Source of the DNA: Phytopseudomonas straminea
Lineage (GTDB): Bacteria > Pseudomonadota > Gammaproteobacteria > Pseudomonadales > Pseudomonadaceae
DNA length: 64,000 nucleotides
Assembly (NCBI RefSeq): GCF_900112645.1
Contig: NZ_FOMO01000002.1
Location: 615,593-679,592, forward strand
Direction of reading: 5' to 3'
A program made the translations under genes and the position numbers. Under the pieces are notes generated by a model. It saw only the letters and a program-made list of their open reading frames with translations. It did not search any database and was not told where the DNA came from. How positions within the stretch are numbered: the stretch's first letter is position 1; each line of letters opens with the position of its first letter. Positions 8,052 to 17,632 of this stretch are shown piece after piece.

Positions 8052-9110
8052 ATGAAAGCCCTGGTCTGCCTGATAACCCTACTCGCCTGCAACAGCGTGC
8101 ACGCCCAACAAGTACTGCGTTTCCTGAGCTGGCAGGACTACTTCGACCCTGCAGTGATCGAGGACTTTCAACGCAGCACCGGCGTACGCGTGGAGTATCA
8201 GGGGTTCACCACCAGCGAGGAGCTGATGCAGGCGATGCAGTCAGGCACGGCCTATGACGTCATCGTGCCGTCGCATTTCATGCTCAAGGAGCTGGTCGCT
8301 GGCGGCAAGCTGGCGCCGCTGGATACCAGTCGCCTGGTCCACTACAAACAGCTCGATCCCTGGCTGCTGTCGATGCTGGCCGGCCAGCCAGCGGCCAAGG
8401 AACATGCGGTGCCTTACCTGTGGGGTTCGGTTGGCATGGTGGTGAACGCCACTCTGGCCCAGGCCGCCTACGGGACGCCATTGCCGACGAGCTGGAGCCT
8501 GCTGTTCGAACCCCCCCAGGTGTCGCGCCTGTTCAGCTGTGGCGTTGGCTTGATCGATGCCCCTCAGGAAGTGGCCTCGCTGATGCTCAACTACAAGGGT
8601 CGTAATCCGACGGTCAGCAGCCCGCGCCAAATCGCCAAGGCACTGCAACCCCTGGAACCCCTGATGCCCAAGTTCGCCGAACTGAACAACTGGGCGTACA
8701 TCGATGCCTTGGCGCAAGGCAAGCTGTGCCTGGCCATGAGCTGGAGCGGCCATGCCCTGCGGGCGATCGAAAGAAATTCGGCGCTGAGCTATGTGATTCC
8801 CGATGAGGGCGCCGCGATGTACATCGATACCCTGGCCATCCCTGCCAATGCGCCCAACCCGGAGCTGGCCTACCGCTTCATCGACTTTCTGATCACCCCG
8901 CAAAACGCCATTCGCAATGCCCAGGCCACGCATTTCTACCCGCCGCTGCCAAGTGACTCACCCGCCATGCTGCAGTTCGCAGCCGATTATCCACTGCAGG
9001 TGATGAACGCTAAGCAACGGCGCGCCAGCTACCTGCTGGAGTCCTTGAGCGCCGCCCAGAAATCAGCACTGGACAGCACCTGGCAGAAACTTCGGGCAAG
9101 CAGCCCTTAG
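8052..9110 (+). CDS. PotF/PotD-like periplasmic solute-binding protein (orphan)
   Basis: This is a 352-residue extracellular solute-binding protein of the spermidine/putrescine type. The ATG at 8052 follows AAGGAGCGACGCC. A signal peptide ends at VHA-QQ (about residue 19). The mature start VLRFLSWQDYFDP matches the PotF N-terminus, followed by DVIVPSHFMLKEL and the Cys-containing SCGVGLIDAPQEV segment. The PotF ligand motif WAGD, whose Asp contacts the polyamine, is WSGH here. A later Asp (YIDTLAIP) is retained. No ATP-binding or permease genes lie nearby. A chemoreceptor gene starts 180 bases downstream. A paralogue with the same Asp-to-His change lies at 50576-51646. It may therefore serve sensing rather than transport, and its ligand need not be a polyamine. 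Confidence 0.9.
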   Translation: MKALVCLITLLACNSVHAQQVLRFLSWQDYFDPAVIEDFQRSTGVRVEYQGFTTSEELMQAMQSGTAYDVIVPSHFMLKELVAGGKLAPLDTSRLVHYKQLDPWLLSMLAGQPAAKEHAVPYLWGSVGMVVNATLAQAAYGTPLPTSWSLLFEPPQVSRLFSCGVGLIDAPQEVASLMLNYKGRNPTVSSPRQIAKALQPLEPLMPKFAELNNWAYIDALAQGKLCLAMSWSGHALRAIERNSALSYVIPDEGAAMYIDTLAIPANAPNPELAYRFIDFLITPQNAIRNAQATHFYPPLPSDSPAMLQFAADYPLQVMNAKQRRASYLLESLSAAQKSALDSTWQKLRASSP

Positions 9111-9197
9111 AAGCATGGCGGTCACCGCCGAGTCGACTAGTGTCTATATGACAGCTAGCGAAGCGCTCAACGGTGCAGCATTTTCAAGGGTACCCGC

Positions 9198-9223
9198 TCA
9201 TGAAAAGAACCGCCGCGCCGATA
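9198..9223 (+). promoter_or_regulatory. Sigma-28 (FliA) promoter of the chemoreceptor gene
   Basis: TCATG (9198-9202), 14 bases, then GCCGATA (9217-9223) closely match the Pseudomonas FliA consensus TCAAG-N14-GCCGATA, with one mismatch in the -35 element. It lies 67 bases upstream of the chemoreceptor start. This implies that the gene belongs to the late flagellar/chemotaxis regulon and is transcribed separately from the binding-protein gene. Confidence 0.75.
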
Positions 9224-9289
9224 CCCCTAAAGACCCCACTCGTGTCTGCTCAGCAGCGCTGAGCAACCGCGTACTTCAGAGATAGCGCC

Positions 9290-11428
9290 ATGTTCAACTC
9301 GATGTCGATTCGGCTGAAAATCGTTTTGCTCTCCGGGCTTTGCCTGCTTGGTGTGATCGCCCTGATCGTGGGGATGAACCTTTATCAAAGCAGCCAGAAC
9401 AACCAACTGACCAGCACCTCCAGCCGCCAGATGTTGACTGACAGCGTCGAAAATCTGCTCGAAGCCCGGGCCGCCGAACAATCGGTCAGGCTGCAGCGCA
9501 CCTTCAGCGAAACCCTGGTGGTTGCCACCAGTCTGGCCGATGAAGTACATGACCTGCGCACCCTGGCCACCAAGGTCGGCATGCCGACCAGCGACCTGCG
9601 CGAAGCGATCAACCAGAGCATCAAGACCACTTTCGAGCGCAATACCAAGGTATTGGGCGTCTGGCTGGTATTCGAGCCCAATGCCCTGGATGGTCGCGAC
9701 GGTGAGTTCGTCAACGACAGCGCTCGCGGCTCCAATGAAACCGGCCGTTTCTCCAGTGCATGGACGCGCAGTACGCCGCAGCCGATGAACATCATGATCA
9801 CCGAAGCCGACATCAACAAAACCGAGCTGAGCATCAGCGGCACACCCTACAACGCCTGGTACACCTGCCCCCGCGAGCGCAGGACCGCCTGCCTGCTGGA
9901 ACCCTACGCAGACACCCTTGAAGGCAAGCGCCTGCTGATGACGTCGCTGACCATCCCGGTGATGGACGGTGACAAGGTCGTTGCCACGCTGGGCGTCGAT
10001 CTGGAGCTGGCCTCGCTGCAGGCGGCGGCCAGGGAAGCCCAGCACGGGCTGTTCGACGACGCCGGCCGGGTGCTGATCGTCTCCCCCAGCGGCACCCTGG
10101 CCGCCTACAGCACCGACGATAGCCAGATCGGCAAGAGCATCGAAGAAGCCCAGGGCGACGAAGGCAAGAAGATTCTCGCGGCGGTGGGCAACAGCGCGCC
10201 GAGCACCCTCGAGCAAGGCGACTTCATATACGCTGTCTACCCGGTCAGCCCCATCGCCAATGCCAAACCCTGGGGCGTGTCCATCGGTCTGCCCGAAAAG
10301 GTATTGCTGGCCGACGCGGTGAAACTGCAGGGCCTGCTCGACCAAGCCCAGACCAGCGGCACCATCAAGGCATTGAGCGTGGCGCTGATTGCCGGCCTGG
10401 TGGGGCTGATCCTGATCTGGCTGACCGCCTCAGGCGTGACCCGGCCGATCAACGCCGTGGCCCATATGCTCGAAGACATCGCCAGCGGTGAAGGCGACCT
10501 GACCCAGCGCCTGCGCTACAACAAGCGCGATGAGCTGGGCGAGCTGGCCAGCTGGTTCAACCGCTTTCTCGACAAGCTGCAGCCGACCATCGCGCAGATC
10601 AAGCAGAGCATCACCGAGGCGCGTGCCACCGCCGATCAGTCCTCCCACATCGCCAGCCAGACCAGCGACGGCATGCAGATACAGTTCCGTGAGGTCGATC
10701 AGGTCGCCACTGCCTCCAACGAAATGAGCGCCACCGCTCAGGAAGTGGCCAGCAGCGCCTCCAACGCCGCCGAAGCGGCCCGCGGCGCCGATGAATCGGC
10801 CCAGCAGAGCCGCACCATCATCGAGCGCAGCAGCCAGGACATCCGTACCCTGGCCGATGAAATCAGCAAGGCGGTGACCGAGGTCGAAGCCCTGGCGGTC
10901 AACAGCGAACAGATCGGCTCGGTGCTTGAAGTGATCCGCAGTATCGCCGAGCAGACCAACCTGCTGGCCCTCAACGCCGCCATCGAAGCAGCCCGAGCAG
11001 GCGACAGCGGCCGCGGCTTCGCGGTAGTCGCCGACGAAGTACGCAACCTGGCGCGGCGCACCCAGGATTCGGTCGAAGAAATCCGCCAGGTTATCGAGCG
11101 CATCCAGGGCGCTACCCGCGGCGTGGTGACCACCATGCACACCAGCCACCAGCATGCGCAGGCCAACGTCGAGCAGATCCAGAACGCCGCCCAGACCCTG
11201 GGCCGGATCAGCGATGCTGTGTCTGTGATCAGCGACATGAACCTGCAGATCGCCAGCGCAGCCGAAGAGCAGAGCGCTGTCGCAGAAGAAGTGAACCGCA
11301 ACGTCGCCGCCATCCGCACCGTGACCGAAACCCTGACCGAGCAAGCCACCGAGTCGGCGAAAGTCAGCAGCCAACTCAACAGCCTGGCCAACCAGCAGAT
11401 GAAACTGATGGATCAGTTCAAGGTGTAA
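9290..11428 (+). CDS. Methyl-accepting chemotaxis protein with dCache sensor
   Basis: This is a 712-residue transmembrane chemoreceptor. TM1 is at about residues 10-30 ([18 protein letters not shown]). A long periplasmic double-Cache-type domain spans about 40-360, and TM2 about 365-385 ([18 protein letters not shown]). A HAMP domain begins at [21 protein letters not shown]. The cytoplasmic coiled coil carries the hairpin-tip sequence [18 protein letters not shown], near residue 560. It should bind an extracellular ligand directly or through a binding protein, and modulate CheA via CheW. The Cys pair in [15 protein letters not shown] suggests a disulfide in the sensor. The neighbouring solute-binding protein gene makes an indirect-sensing partnership possible. 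The start ATG at 9290 fits the FliA promoter. Confidence 0.95.
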   Translation: MFNSMSIRLKIVLLSGLCLLGVIALIVGMNLYQSSQNNQLTSTSSRQMLTDSVENLLEARAAEQSVRLQRTFSETLVVATSLADEVHDLRTLATKVGMPTSDLREAINQSIKTTFERNTKVLGVWLVFEPNALDGRDGEFVNDSARGSNETGRFSSAWTRSTPQPMNIMITEADINKTELSISGTPYNAWYTCPRERRTACLLEPYADTLEGKRLLMTSLTIPVMDGDKVVATLGVDLELASLQAAAREAQHGLFDDAGRVLIVSPSGTLAAYSTDDSQIGKSIEEAQGDEGKKILAAVGNSAPSTLEQGDFIYAVYPVSPIANAKPWGVSIGLPEKVLLADAVKLQGLLDQAQTSGTIKALSVALIAGLVGLILIWLTASGVTRPINAVAHMLEDIASGEGDLTQRLRYNKRDELGELASWFNRFLDKLQPTIAQIKQSITEARATADQSSHIASQTSDGMQIQFREVDQVATASNEMSATAQEVASSASNAAEAARGADESAQQSRTIIERSSQDIRTLADEISKAVTEVEALAVNSEQIGSVLEVIRSIAEQTNLLALNAAIEAARAGDSGRGFAVVADEVRNLARRTQDSVEEIRQVIERIQGATRGVVTTMHTSHQHAQANVEQIQNAAQTLGRISDAVSVISDMNLQIASAAEEQSAVAEEVNRNVAAIRTVTETLTEQATESAKVSSQLNSLANQQMKLMDQFKV

Positions 11429-11457
11429 GCACTCTGGCGGCAACAGACTAAAACTAA

Positions 11458-11490
11458 AGCGCCTGGACACTAATGCCCAGGCGCTTTTTT
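11458..11490. terminator. Rho-independent terminator, bidirectional
   Basis: AGCGCCTGG (11458-11466) pairs perfectly with CCAGGCGCT (11477-11485) and is followed by a run of T residues on the plus strand, 30 bases after the chemoreceptor stop. On the minus strand the hairpin is followed by TTTAGTTTTAG, so it can also end the tpsA transcript. Confidence 0.9.
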
Positions 11491-11510
11491 ATGCCTTAGA
11501 CCCTCGCTGC

Positions 11511-14500
11511 TCAGCGCTGCCCCTGCCTGATGCTGGTGCCGCCAGCTGACTGAATATTGACCTTGGTGGCTTCACGGCTGCTGCCCACCTCGAGCTCCAG
11601 CCCTGAGGCACCGATCGGCCCATCGTCGTCCTCGCCGGCATCCTCTGCCGGTTTGTTCGCAGCACCTTTGGAGGCCCCCTCGCTAGCTGGCTTGGCCGGC
11701 TCCGAGCTGCTGCTACCGCTGACCGAGGTTTCCGCCCGAACGGCGAAGTTCGACGAGGTGCTGACGGCCTCCTGCAGGTTGACCTTGCCCCCGGCACTGA
11801 TGTCGGTCTGCGCCCCTGACTCGATCTGCGTTCCCACTAGCGTGGTATTACCGCCACTGCTGATGCTCACGCCCTGTCCGCCGCTGATGCTGCCAACCCG
11901 CGCGGTAGAACTCGATGCCGTGCCGTAGCCGACACCGAGCCCCAGCTCACCTTCGTTTTCCTTGCCACCGGTATCGGTCTTGCTCGACGACGCGCTGACG
12001 CCGACGGAAAGGTCGAGGGACGAGCTGTTGGCGGTGTCACGCGCCTCGTTGAACGTCACGTTGCCGCCGGAGTCGATGCTGGTCTTGCCACCAGCCGATA
12101 GTTCAGTGCCGGTGAACGTGGCATCGCCGCGGGTGCGGATGGTCAGGTTGCCTGCGCTCTGGATGCTGCCGGTGCGCGCGGTCGAAGCGCTCTCGGAACT
12201 CTTGGCCATGTCATAGCCCGCGTCGAGACTGGCGTCGTTTCCGGCGATGGCGACCTTGGCCTCGACATTGATGTCGTGACTGCTGCCCTTGGCGCTGGAG
12301 GTGTCCTTCGCCGCCTGGTAATCGAGCGAACCGGCGTCGATGGTGGTGTCGCCACCCGACTCGAACTGGGTACCGACCAGGGTCGTCTGCTCCTTCGACG
12401 TCGAGCTGATGTCGCCACCGGCCTTGAAGCGGCTGGTGACCGCCGTACTCTGCTGCTCGCTCTCGCTGGAAATGGAGCCCTGGTACGACGCCTTGACCCC
12501 AACCCCGGCGCTGGCATCGGCGCCCCCGCTGGCACTGGCGTTGGCTTCCGCGCCGGCATACACGCCAACGCGGGCGTCATGGCTCTGGGCATCGCTGCTC
12601 GACCAGCTGGAATCGGAGACCGCCTCGTCGCGGATCACCCGCGCCGACTGGGTGATGTTGCCCGCCGCCTCCACCTGGGTGCCCTGATCGACGATGGTGT
12701 CCTGTGCCTGGCGGGTGAAGTTGCCGCCGGACTTGAAGCTGTTGGTCACCTGGGTGATCGAGCCCTCGCTGTTCTTCTCCGATTCGTAGGCATAGCGCAG
12801 GCCGGCACTGGCCTCGGCCGAGGCAATGGCTGACGCATCGCCCTGCCCCTGGGAATTGCCATTGGCACTGGCCTGGGCCGATGCGCCGGTGCCCAGATAG
12901 ACGCCGGCCGTATGGGTTTCGGCCGAGCTGCTGGAGCGGCTGACATCCTGGGCCGCGACATTCCTGATGTCCTTGGCCTGGATGTTCATGTCGCCACCAG
13001 ACTCCACATTGGCGCCCTGGAAGGTCGCGGTATCCTTGGCGGTCACGCTCATGTTGCCGCCGGATTTGAGGGTCGAGGACGAGTTGGTCAGGCTGTAGCT
13101 GGATTCCTGCGAATGCTCGTGGCGCACCCCCGCCGTCGTGGTCGACCCGGCATCCGCACCGGCTTGCGCCTGGCCGCTGGCCACGCCGCCACCGCTCACA
13201 CCTGCCGAAGCCGACGCACCCGCCTTGGCTTCGGCATCGTTGTAGATACCAACGGAGGTCGTGGTGGTTTCGCTCTCGCGCCATTCCTCGTTGCGCCCGG
13301 TCAGTACCTGAACGTCCTTGGCATCGATCGCCAGGTCACCACCGGCCTCCACGTTCGAGCCCTGCACGGTAACCGTGCCGTCGCTCTTCATGCCCAGATT
13401 GCCGCCGACCTTCAGGTTCGAGGCGACGCTGGTGTTCTTGCCCTCCTTGGTAGTGGTGACGCTAGTTTCTGCCAGCTTGAGGTTGGCCGACGCCTTGGCG
13501 CTGGCTTCGGCAGAAGCCTCCGACTGCAGGCCGACGGCACTGGCCTGGGCCTTGGCCTCGGCGCCGCTGGAGCTGTCTACCTTGAGGAAGGTGGTGGTCT
13601 CGACACGCGTACTGGTGCGCTTCTCGTCCAGGCCATCGAGAATGGCGATGCCCTCCTTGCCTTCGAGGTTGGCGTCACCGCCGATGTTGGCATCCGAGCC
13701 CTGCAGAACGATGGCCTTGTCCGACTTGACGTTGGCATTGCCGCCGACATTAAGGGTCGAGCCTTTGTTGGTGCCGGTGAAATCGTTCACCGTGGTTTTC
13801 TGGCTACCGTAGAGACCGCCGCCGACACCGACACCCGATGTGCTGGTTTGGGTTTCTACGGTCTCCTTGTCCTGCCGGGCCACGACCTTGAAGCTGCCGC
13901 CGGTCTGCGCGTCTAGGTTTCCGCCGATATCGGCATTACTGCCGGCGATAGTGGTATCACCACCACTCTTGACCGTCAGGTTGCCGCCAGTGGACAGATT
14001 CGAACCGAGGTTCTTCTCGGTGCTGACCGACGTGCGTGTGCTGGTGCCGCCCAGGAAGCCGCCGCGTTCGGTGTAGCTAGTGGCCGTGTTCTTGTCGACG
14101 ATGGTGTCGAAGGTCACGTCGCCGCCTGCAGCGATGGAGGCGTCGCCACCTGCCTTGACGTCGGCACCGAGCACGGTCACGTCCTTGGCCGCATCCAGAC
14201 TCAGGTTGTTGTTCGACTCGATCGTACCGTTCTTGCCGAGAGCCGTCGTATAGGTCGTGCCATCGCCCTGCCCGACCGCCAGGGTTTCATTGCGGATGCT
14301 GCCTTCGGTCGAGGTCAGGCTGACGTTGCCACCTTTGATGGTGCCACTGGTGTTGGTGATGTCACCGGTGGTCTTCACGCTCAGCGAATCACGCCCTTCG
14401 ATGGTACCGCCAGTGTTCTTCAGACCGCCGCCAGCGATATCCAGATTGTCCGCGGCGATCACCGCACCGCTGGCGATGGCGGCAACGGTGGAGGCTGCCA

Positions 14501-17500
14501 AGTAGACCCGAGGCACGAGCACTTTCTGCCCCTGGACCTCGGTTTCTTCCATCCAGACGATATCCTGGGTCAGGTTCGCCGCCTGTTCGGCAGTCAATGG
14601 CTTGCCAAACTGCAGGCCTTGCTTCTGGCCTTCCCCATAGGCCTGATCCATCAGACGCTGCATCTGATCGACCTCATTGGCGTAGCCGTTGATGACGTTA
14701 CTGCCGGTCTTCTGGATCAGTTGCTGACGAATCAGGTAGGCCTCGTAATTGGCGTCACCCAGGCGCTTTTGTACATCGTCCGGGTTGAAGCCATAGCGCT
14801 TGGCCAGGTAGTCCGAACCAACGAAGTTTGAGCCGACCCCATAATTGGGGTTGGTCTCGACTAGGTATTTGGTATTCGGGTTCTTGCTGATGACGAAGTC
14901 ACCATTGGGGTTGCTCGGTAAATTGATGGTCGATGCGCCACCGGCCGGACCGTTGGCCGAGCCAGTGACCAGCGTGGTCTGGGCCACCCGCGCCTGATCG
15001 TCTGGCCACGGTGAGCCATCGTTGACCAGAGTGCCAGTACCAGTGATGCTCAGGTTGGTGGCAAAGATGCCGGCGCCGCTGCGCCCGATAACGCTGGCAT
15101 CGCGGAAAACGCCGCCCTGTATAGCCATTTCCCTGGCCTCGTCACCCAGTACCGAAGGAAAGCCGCCCCCCGAGAGGTGCCGGGTTTTGGTCCAGCCGGC
15201 GCCCGGGCTCCACTCGTCCCAGTTGTAGTTGTCGTCATCCGGGCTGTTGGGCAGGTCATCATCACGGCCCGAACAATTGGCAGGCGCACCGTTATAGCAG
15301 TAGACAGTGGAATCCGTGCGCGCCCAGGCGATGAAGTCATCATCACCGCTCGACTCGTCATCGATACGAATCCACCGCAGGGTTTTCTCATAGTGGTAAA
15401 GCGCCAACTCCTGGTTGGTAAAAGTGCCGGTACCGGTGATCTCGACATTCGGTGCGGATATCACACCAACCCGGTTCAGGCCGCTGGAACCATAGTCGAG
15501 CGTCAGTTTGCTGCCGGCACCGTAGGCAATGATCTGCGCTTTCTGCAGGTTCTGCAGCTCGCTCAGCGTCAGGCCCACCAACTGCTCGTCAAAACTATAC
15601 TTCTCGTCGTAGAGCCAGGCGTTCATGCCTTTGTCGAACGAACCTTCGTTGGCGATCTTGTCCTCGCTGATCACACCGCCGTAAGCAACCGCGCCGTCGC
15701 GCTTGGTCAAGATGCCACCACTCCACAGTGTCTCGTTGACGAATGACTGGGTGGTCTTGATGTAGGCATCACCGAAGCTGACGATGGCGCCGTTATTGAC
15801 GAGACGGGCACTCCGGATATCGAGCTTGTTGGCTGCGCTCAGCGTACCGCTGGCGTAGTTGCTCAACTGACCACCAGCCTGCAGATTCAGGTGCTCGGCG
15901 GCATACAGAGCGCCGTGGTTGTCGATGTTGGTGTTGGCTTTCAGGCTCAACTCATTAAGCGAGGACATGCCCGCAGTGCTGCTGTTGCCGATCGAAGCGG
16001 CCTCGACCGCTAAAGAGCCATTGGCATGCAACAGGTTGCTGTTGCTTAGCGTCGTGCCGGCGTTGACCTTGCCGCCTGCCGAGCCACTGACCTTGCCGGC
16101 GTTGTCGATCGAGCGAGCCGCCTTCAGCTCGTAGTCGCCTGTACTCTTGATGGTGGTAGCGCTGCCAACGGACAACGCAGCGGCCGAATCCAGTTTCAGC
16201 GCGCCCGTGCTCTGTACGTTGGCATCCGTCAGTTTGAGGTCGCCACTGGTGGTGCGCAGCGTCAGGGCTTTGCTCGCTGCCTGGCCATCGGCGCCGCTGT
16301 AGAGGTTGCCGGTGTTGGTCACCGTCAGGCTACCAGCCTGCACCGACAGGTCGTTACCCGCCCCCCAGGTAGTTCCCGCCAGGGTGGTTGCCCCTTGAGT
16401 CTGAATCCTGGTGTCACGCCCGGCATAGCGCTTCTTGCCGGTGCTGCTGGTATCACTCAGGGTGGCGGCGGTCACGTTGAGGTCACGGTTCGCGGTCAGG
16501 GTCGCCTCATCGAGCCTGGTAGCGCCACTGCTGGCGCTCAGCGCCAGGTCACGCTTGGCACTCAACTGGGTATTCGCACCTTCGACGACGATGGCGTCGC
16601 CGCTGGTCGAACTGCTCAGAGCCAAATCACGCTCGGCACTGAGGCGGGTGTTGATCTCGATCTTGCCCGAAGCGCTGAGCGTAAAGTCATCCCCAGTCGC
16701 CGCCGCTTCGCCGCGCATGCGCACGCCAACGCCGCCCTCGGTCGCGAGAATCTTGATGCGGTTGGCGTACATGCCGCCCAGTGCCGTGGAGTCGATGGCA
16801 TACAGCGGCGTATCACCGCTGGACGCGCGTGCCGTGGTCTCGCGGTTGGCGTAGCCATAGTCGTTGGCGCCGGCCACCAGCGCGACATCCTGGCCGTTGA
16901 GCTGGCCGTCGATCTTCACCGAACGCGCCACCAGATCGAGCACCTTCTGGTTCTTGGCGTCGATGCCGTTGCCTTCCACCAGGATGTCACCCTGGTTGAC
17001 GGTGAAGCCGGCTACCCGGCCGTCGGCACCGATGGTCGGTACGCCCGTGGTCAGCGTGGCCCGATCACTGTTGATGAAGCCGCACCCCGAACAGGTAATG
17101 CCATAGGGGTTGGCGACAATCACGTCGGCCTTGCCGCCCACCACCTCGGTGTAGCCGCGCAAAGAGGAGCGGTTGGGCGCCACCACTTCGTTGAGGATCA
17201 CCCGGGCTTCGTTGGTCAGGTTGACGTTGGGCACGATCTGCCCGCCCAGCTGCGACTGCAACGCACCGGCGCGGGTGAATGCCGAGTTGTTATTGAGGAT
17301 CTGCCCGCTGGGGTCGACGTTGTATTGGATGTAGCGGTTGTGGGAGACGCCGGCACCGTTGGCGGTGGCAATATCGATCACCTGCACGCCGTTGGGGGCG
17401 TTGAATACCGCGGTATTGCCGCTGGCCACTTCGACTCCCGCCGCCCAGGCCGTGTTGGCGGCCAGCGCAGCGCAGATCGGCGTCAGCCAGAAGAGCCCTG

Positions 17501-17621
17501 GGCGGCTGCCGACCGCAAGCGCCCCGCGGCCACCTTGCCTGCCACGCGCGCTTACCTGCTCGGAAACGACGACGAAGGCATGGCGGGAAAAGCTCCAGAT
17601 GATCCGGAATACATGGTTCAT
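11511..17621 (-). CDS. Filamentous-haemagglutinin-like TpsA exoprotein
   Basis: This is a 2036-residue two-partner-secretion exoprotein. An extended signal peptide (MNHVFRIIWSFSRHAFVVVSE) is followed by a hydrophobic stretch cleaved near NTAWA-AG (about residue 60). The TPS domain (about 60-310) carries NPYGI (171-175) and the CSGCGF motif characteristic of the FHA/CdiA type. The rest is a long beta-helical stalk of glycine-serine-rich repeats. The second half repeats units of the SGGNMSVTAKDTATFQGANVESGGD kind (here in short excerpt: KSGGN, ESGGD). The chain ends after an Ala/Glu/Asp-rich linker and a last stalk-like segment, without a recognisable toxin or CDI domain, and no immunity gene follows. 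It starts 11 bases after the TpsB gene, so the pair forms one transcript. It is probably an adhesin released or retained at the cell surface. Confidence 0.93.
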   Translation of the reverse strand: MNHVFRIIWSFSRHAFVVVSEQVSARGRQGGRGALAVGSRPGLFWLTPICAALAANTAWAAGVEVASGNTAVFNAPNGVQVIDIATANGAGVSHNRYIQYNVDPSGQILNNNSAFTRAGALQSQLGGQIVPNVNLTNEARVILNEVVAPNRSSLRGYTEVVGGKADVIVANPYGITCSGCGFINSDRATLTTGVPTIGADGRVAGFTVNQGDILVEGNGIDAKNQKVLDLVARSVKIDGQLNGQDVALVAGANDYGYANRETTARASSGDTPLYAIDSTALGGMYANRIKILATEGGVGVRMRGEAAATGDDFTLSASGKIEINTRLSAERDLALSSSTSGDAIVVEGANTQLSAKRDLALSASSGATRLDEATLTANRDLNVTAATLSDTSSTGKKRYAGRDTRIQTQGATTLAGTTWGAGNDLSVQAGSLTVTNTGNLYSGADGQAASKALTLRTTSGDLKLTDANVQSTGALKLDSAAALSVGSATTIKSTGDYELKAARSIDNAGKVSGSAGGKVNAGTTLSNSNLLHANGSLAVEAASIGNSSTAGMSSLNELSLKANTNIDNHGALYAAEHLNLQAGGQLSNYASGTLSAANKLDIRSARLVNNGAIVSFGDAYIKTTQSFVNETLWSGGILTKRDGAVAYGGVISEDKIANEGSFDKGMNAWLYDEKYSFDEQLVGLTLSELQNLQKAQIIAYGAGSKLTLDYGSSGLNRVGVISAPNVEITGTGTFTNQELALYHYEKTLRWIRIDDESSGDDDFIAWARTDSTVYCYNGAPANCSGRDDDLPNSPDDDNYNWDEWSPGAGWTKTRHLSGGGFPSVLGDEAREMAIQGGVFRDASVIGRSGAGIFATNLSITGTGTLVNDGSPWPDDQARVAQTTLVTGSANGPAGGASTINLPSNPNGDFVISKNPNTKYLVETNPNYGVGSNFVGSDYLAKRYGFNPDDVQKRLGDANYEAYLIRQQLIQKTGSNVINGYANEVDQMQRLMDQAYGEGQKQGLQFGKPLTAEQAANLTQDIVWMEETEVQGQKVLVPRVYLAASTVAAIASGAVIAADNLDIAGGGLKNTGGTIEGRDSLSVKTTGDITNTSGTIKGGNVSLTSTEGSIRNETLAVGQGDGTTYTTALGKNGTIESNNNLSLDAAKDVTVLGADVKAGGDASIAAGGDVTFDTIVDKNTATSYTERGGFLGGTSTRTSVSTEKNLGSNLSTGGNLTVKSGGDTTIAGSNADIGGNLDAQTGGSFKVVARQDKETVETQTSTSGVGVGGGLYGSQKTTVNDFTGTNKGSTLNVGGNANVKSDKAIVLQGSDANIGGDANLEGKEGIAILDGLDEKRTSTRVETTTFLKVDSSSGAEAKAQASAVGLQSEASAEASAKASANLKLAETSVTTTKEGKNTSVASNLKVGGNLGMKSDGTVTVQGSNVEAGGDLAIDAKDVQVLTGRNEEWRESETTTTSVGIYNDAEAKAGASASAGVSGGGVASGQAQAGADAGSTTTAGVRHEHSQESSYSLTNSSSTLKSGGNMSVTAKDTATFQGANVESGGDMNIQAKDIRNVAAQDVSRSSSSAETHTAGVYLGTGASAQASANGNSQGQGDASAIASAEASAGLRYAYESEKNSEGSITQVTNSFKSGGNFTRQAQDTIVDQGTQVEAAGNITQSARVIRDEAVSDSSWSSSDAQSHDARVGVYAGAEANASASGGADASAGVGVKASYQGSISSESEQQSTAVTSRFKAGGDISSTSKEQTTLVGTQFESGGDTTIDAGSLDYQAAKDTSSAKGSSHDINVEAKVAIAGNDASLDAGYDMAKSSESASTARTGSIQSAGNLTIRTRGDATFTGTELSAGGKTSIDSGGNVTFNEARDTANSSSLDLSVGVSASSSKTDTGGKENEGELGLGVGYGTASSSTARVGSISGGQGVSISSGGNTTLVGTQIESGAQTDISAGGKVNLQEAVSTSSNFAVRAETSVSGSSSSEPAKPASEGASKGAANKPAEDAGEDDDGPIGASGLELEVGSSREATKVNIQSAGGTSIRQGQR

Positions 17622-17632
17622 GGTGATTTCCC

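Noticed and set aside
11511..11800. CDI toxin module at the end of the TpsA gene
   Set aside because: There is no VENN-like boundary, no compact toxin domain, and no immunity gene before the terminator.
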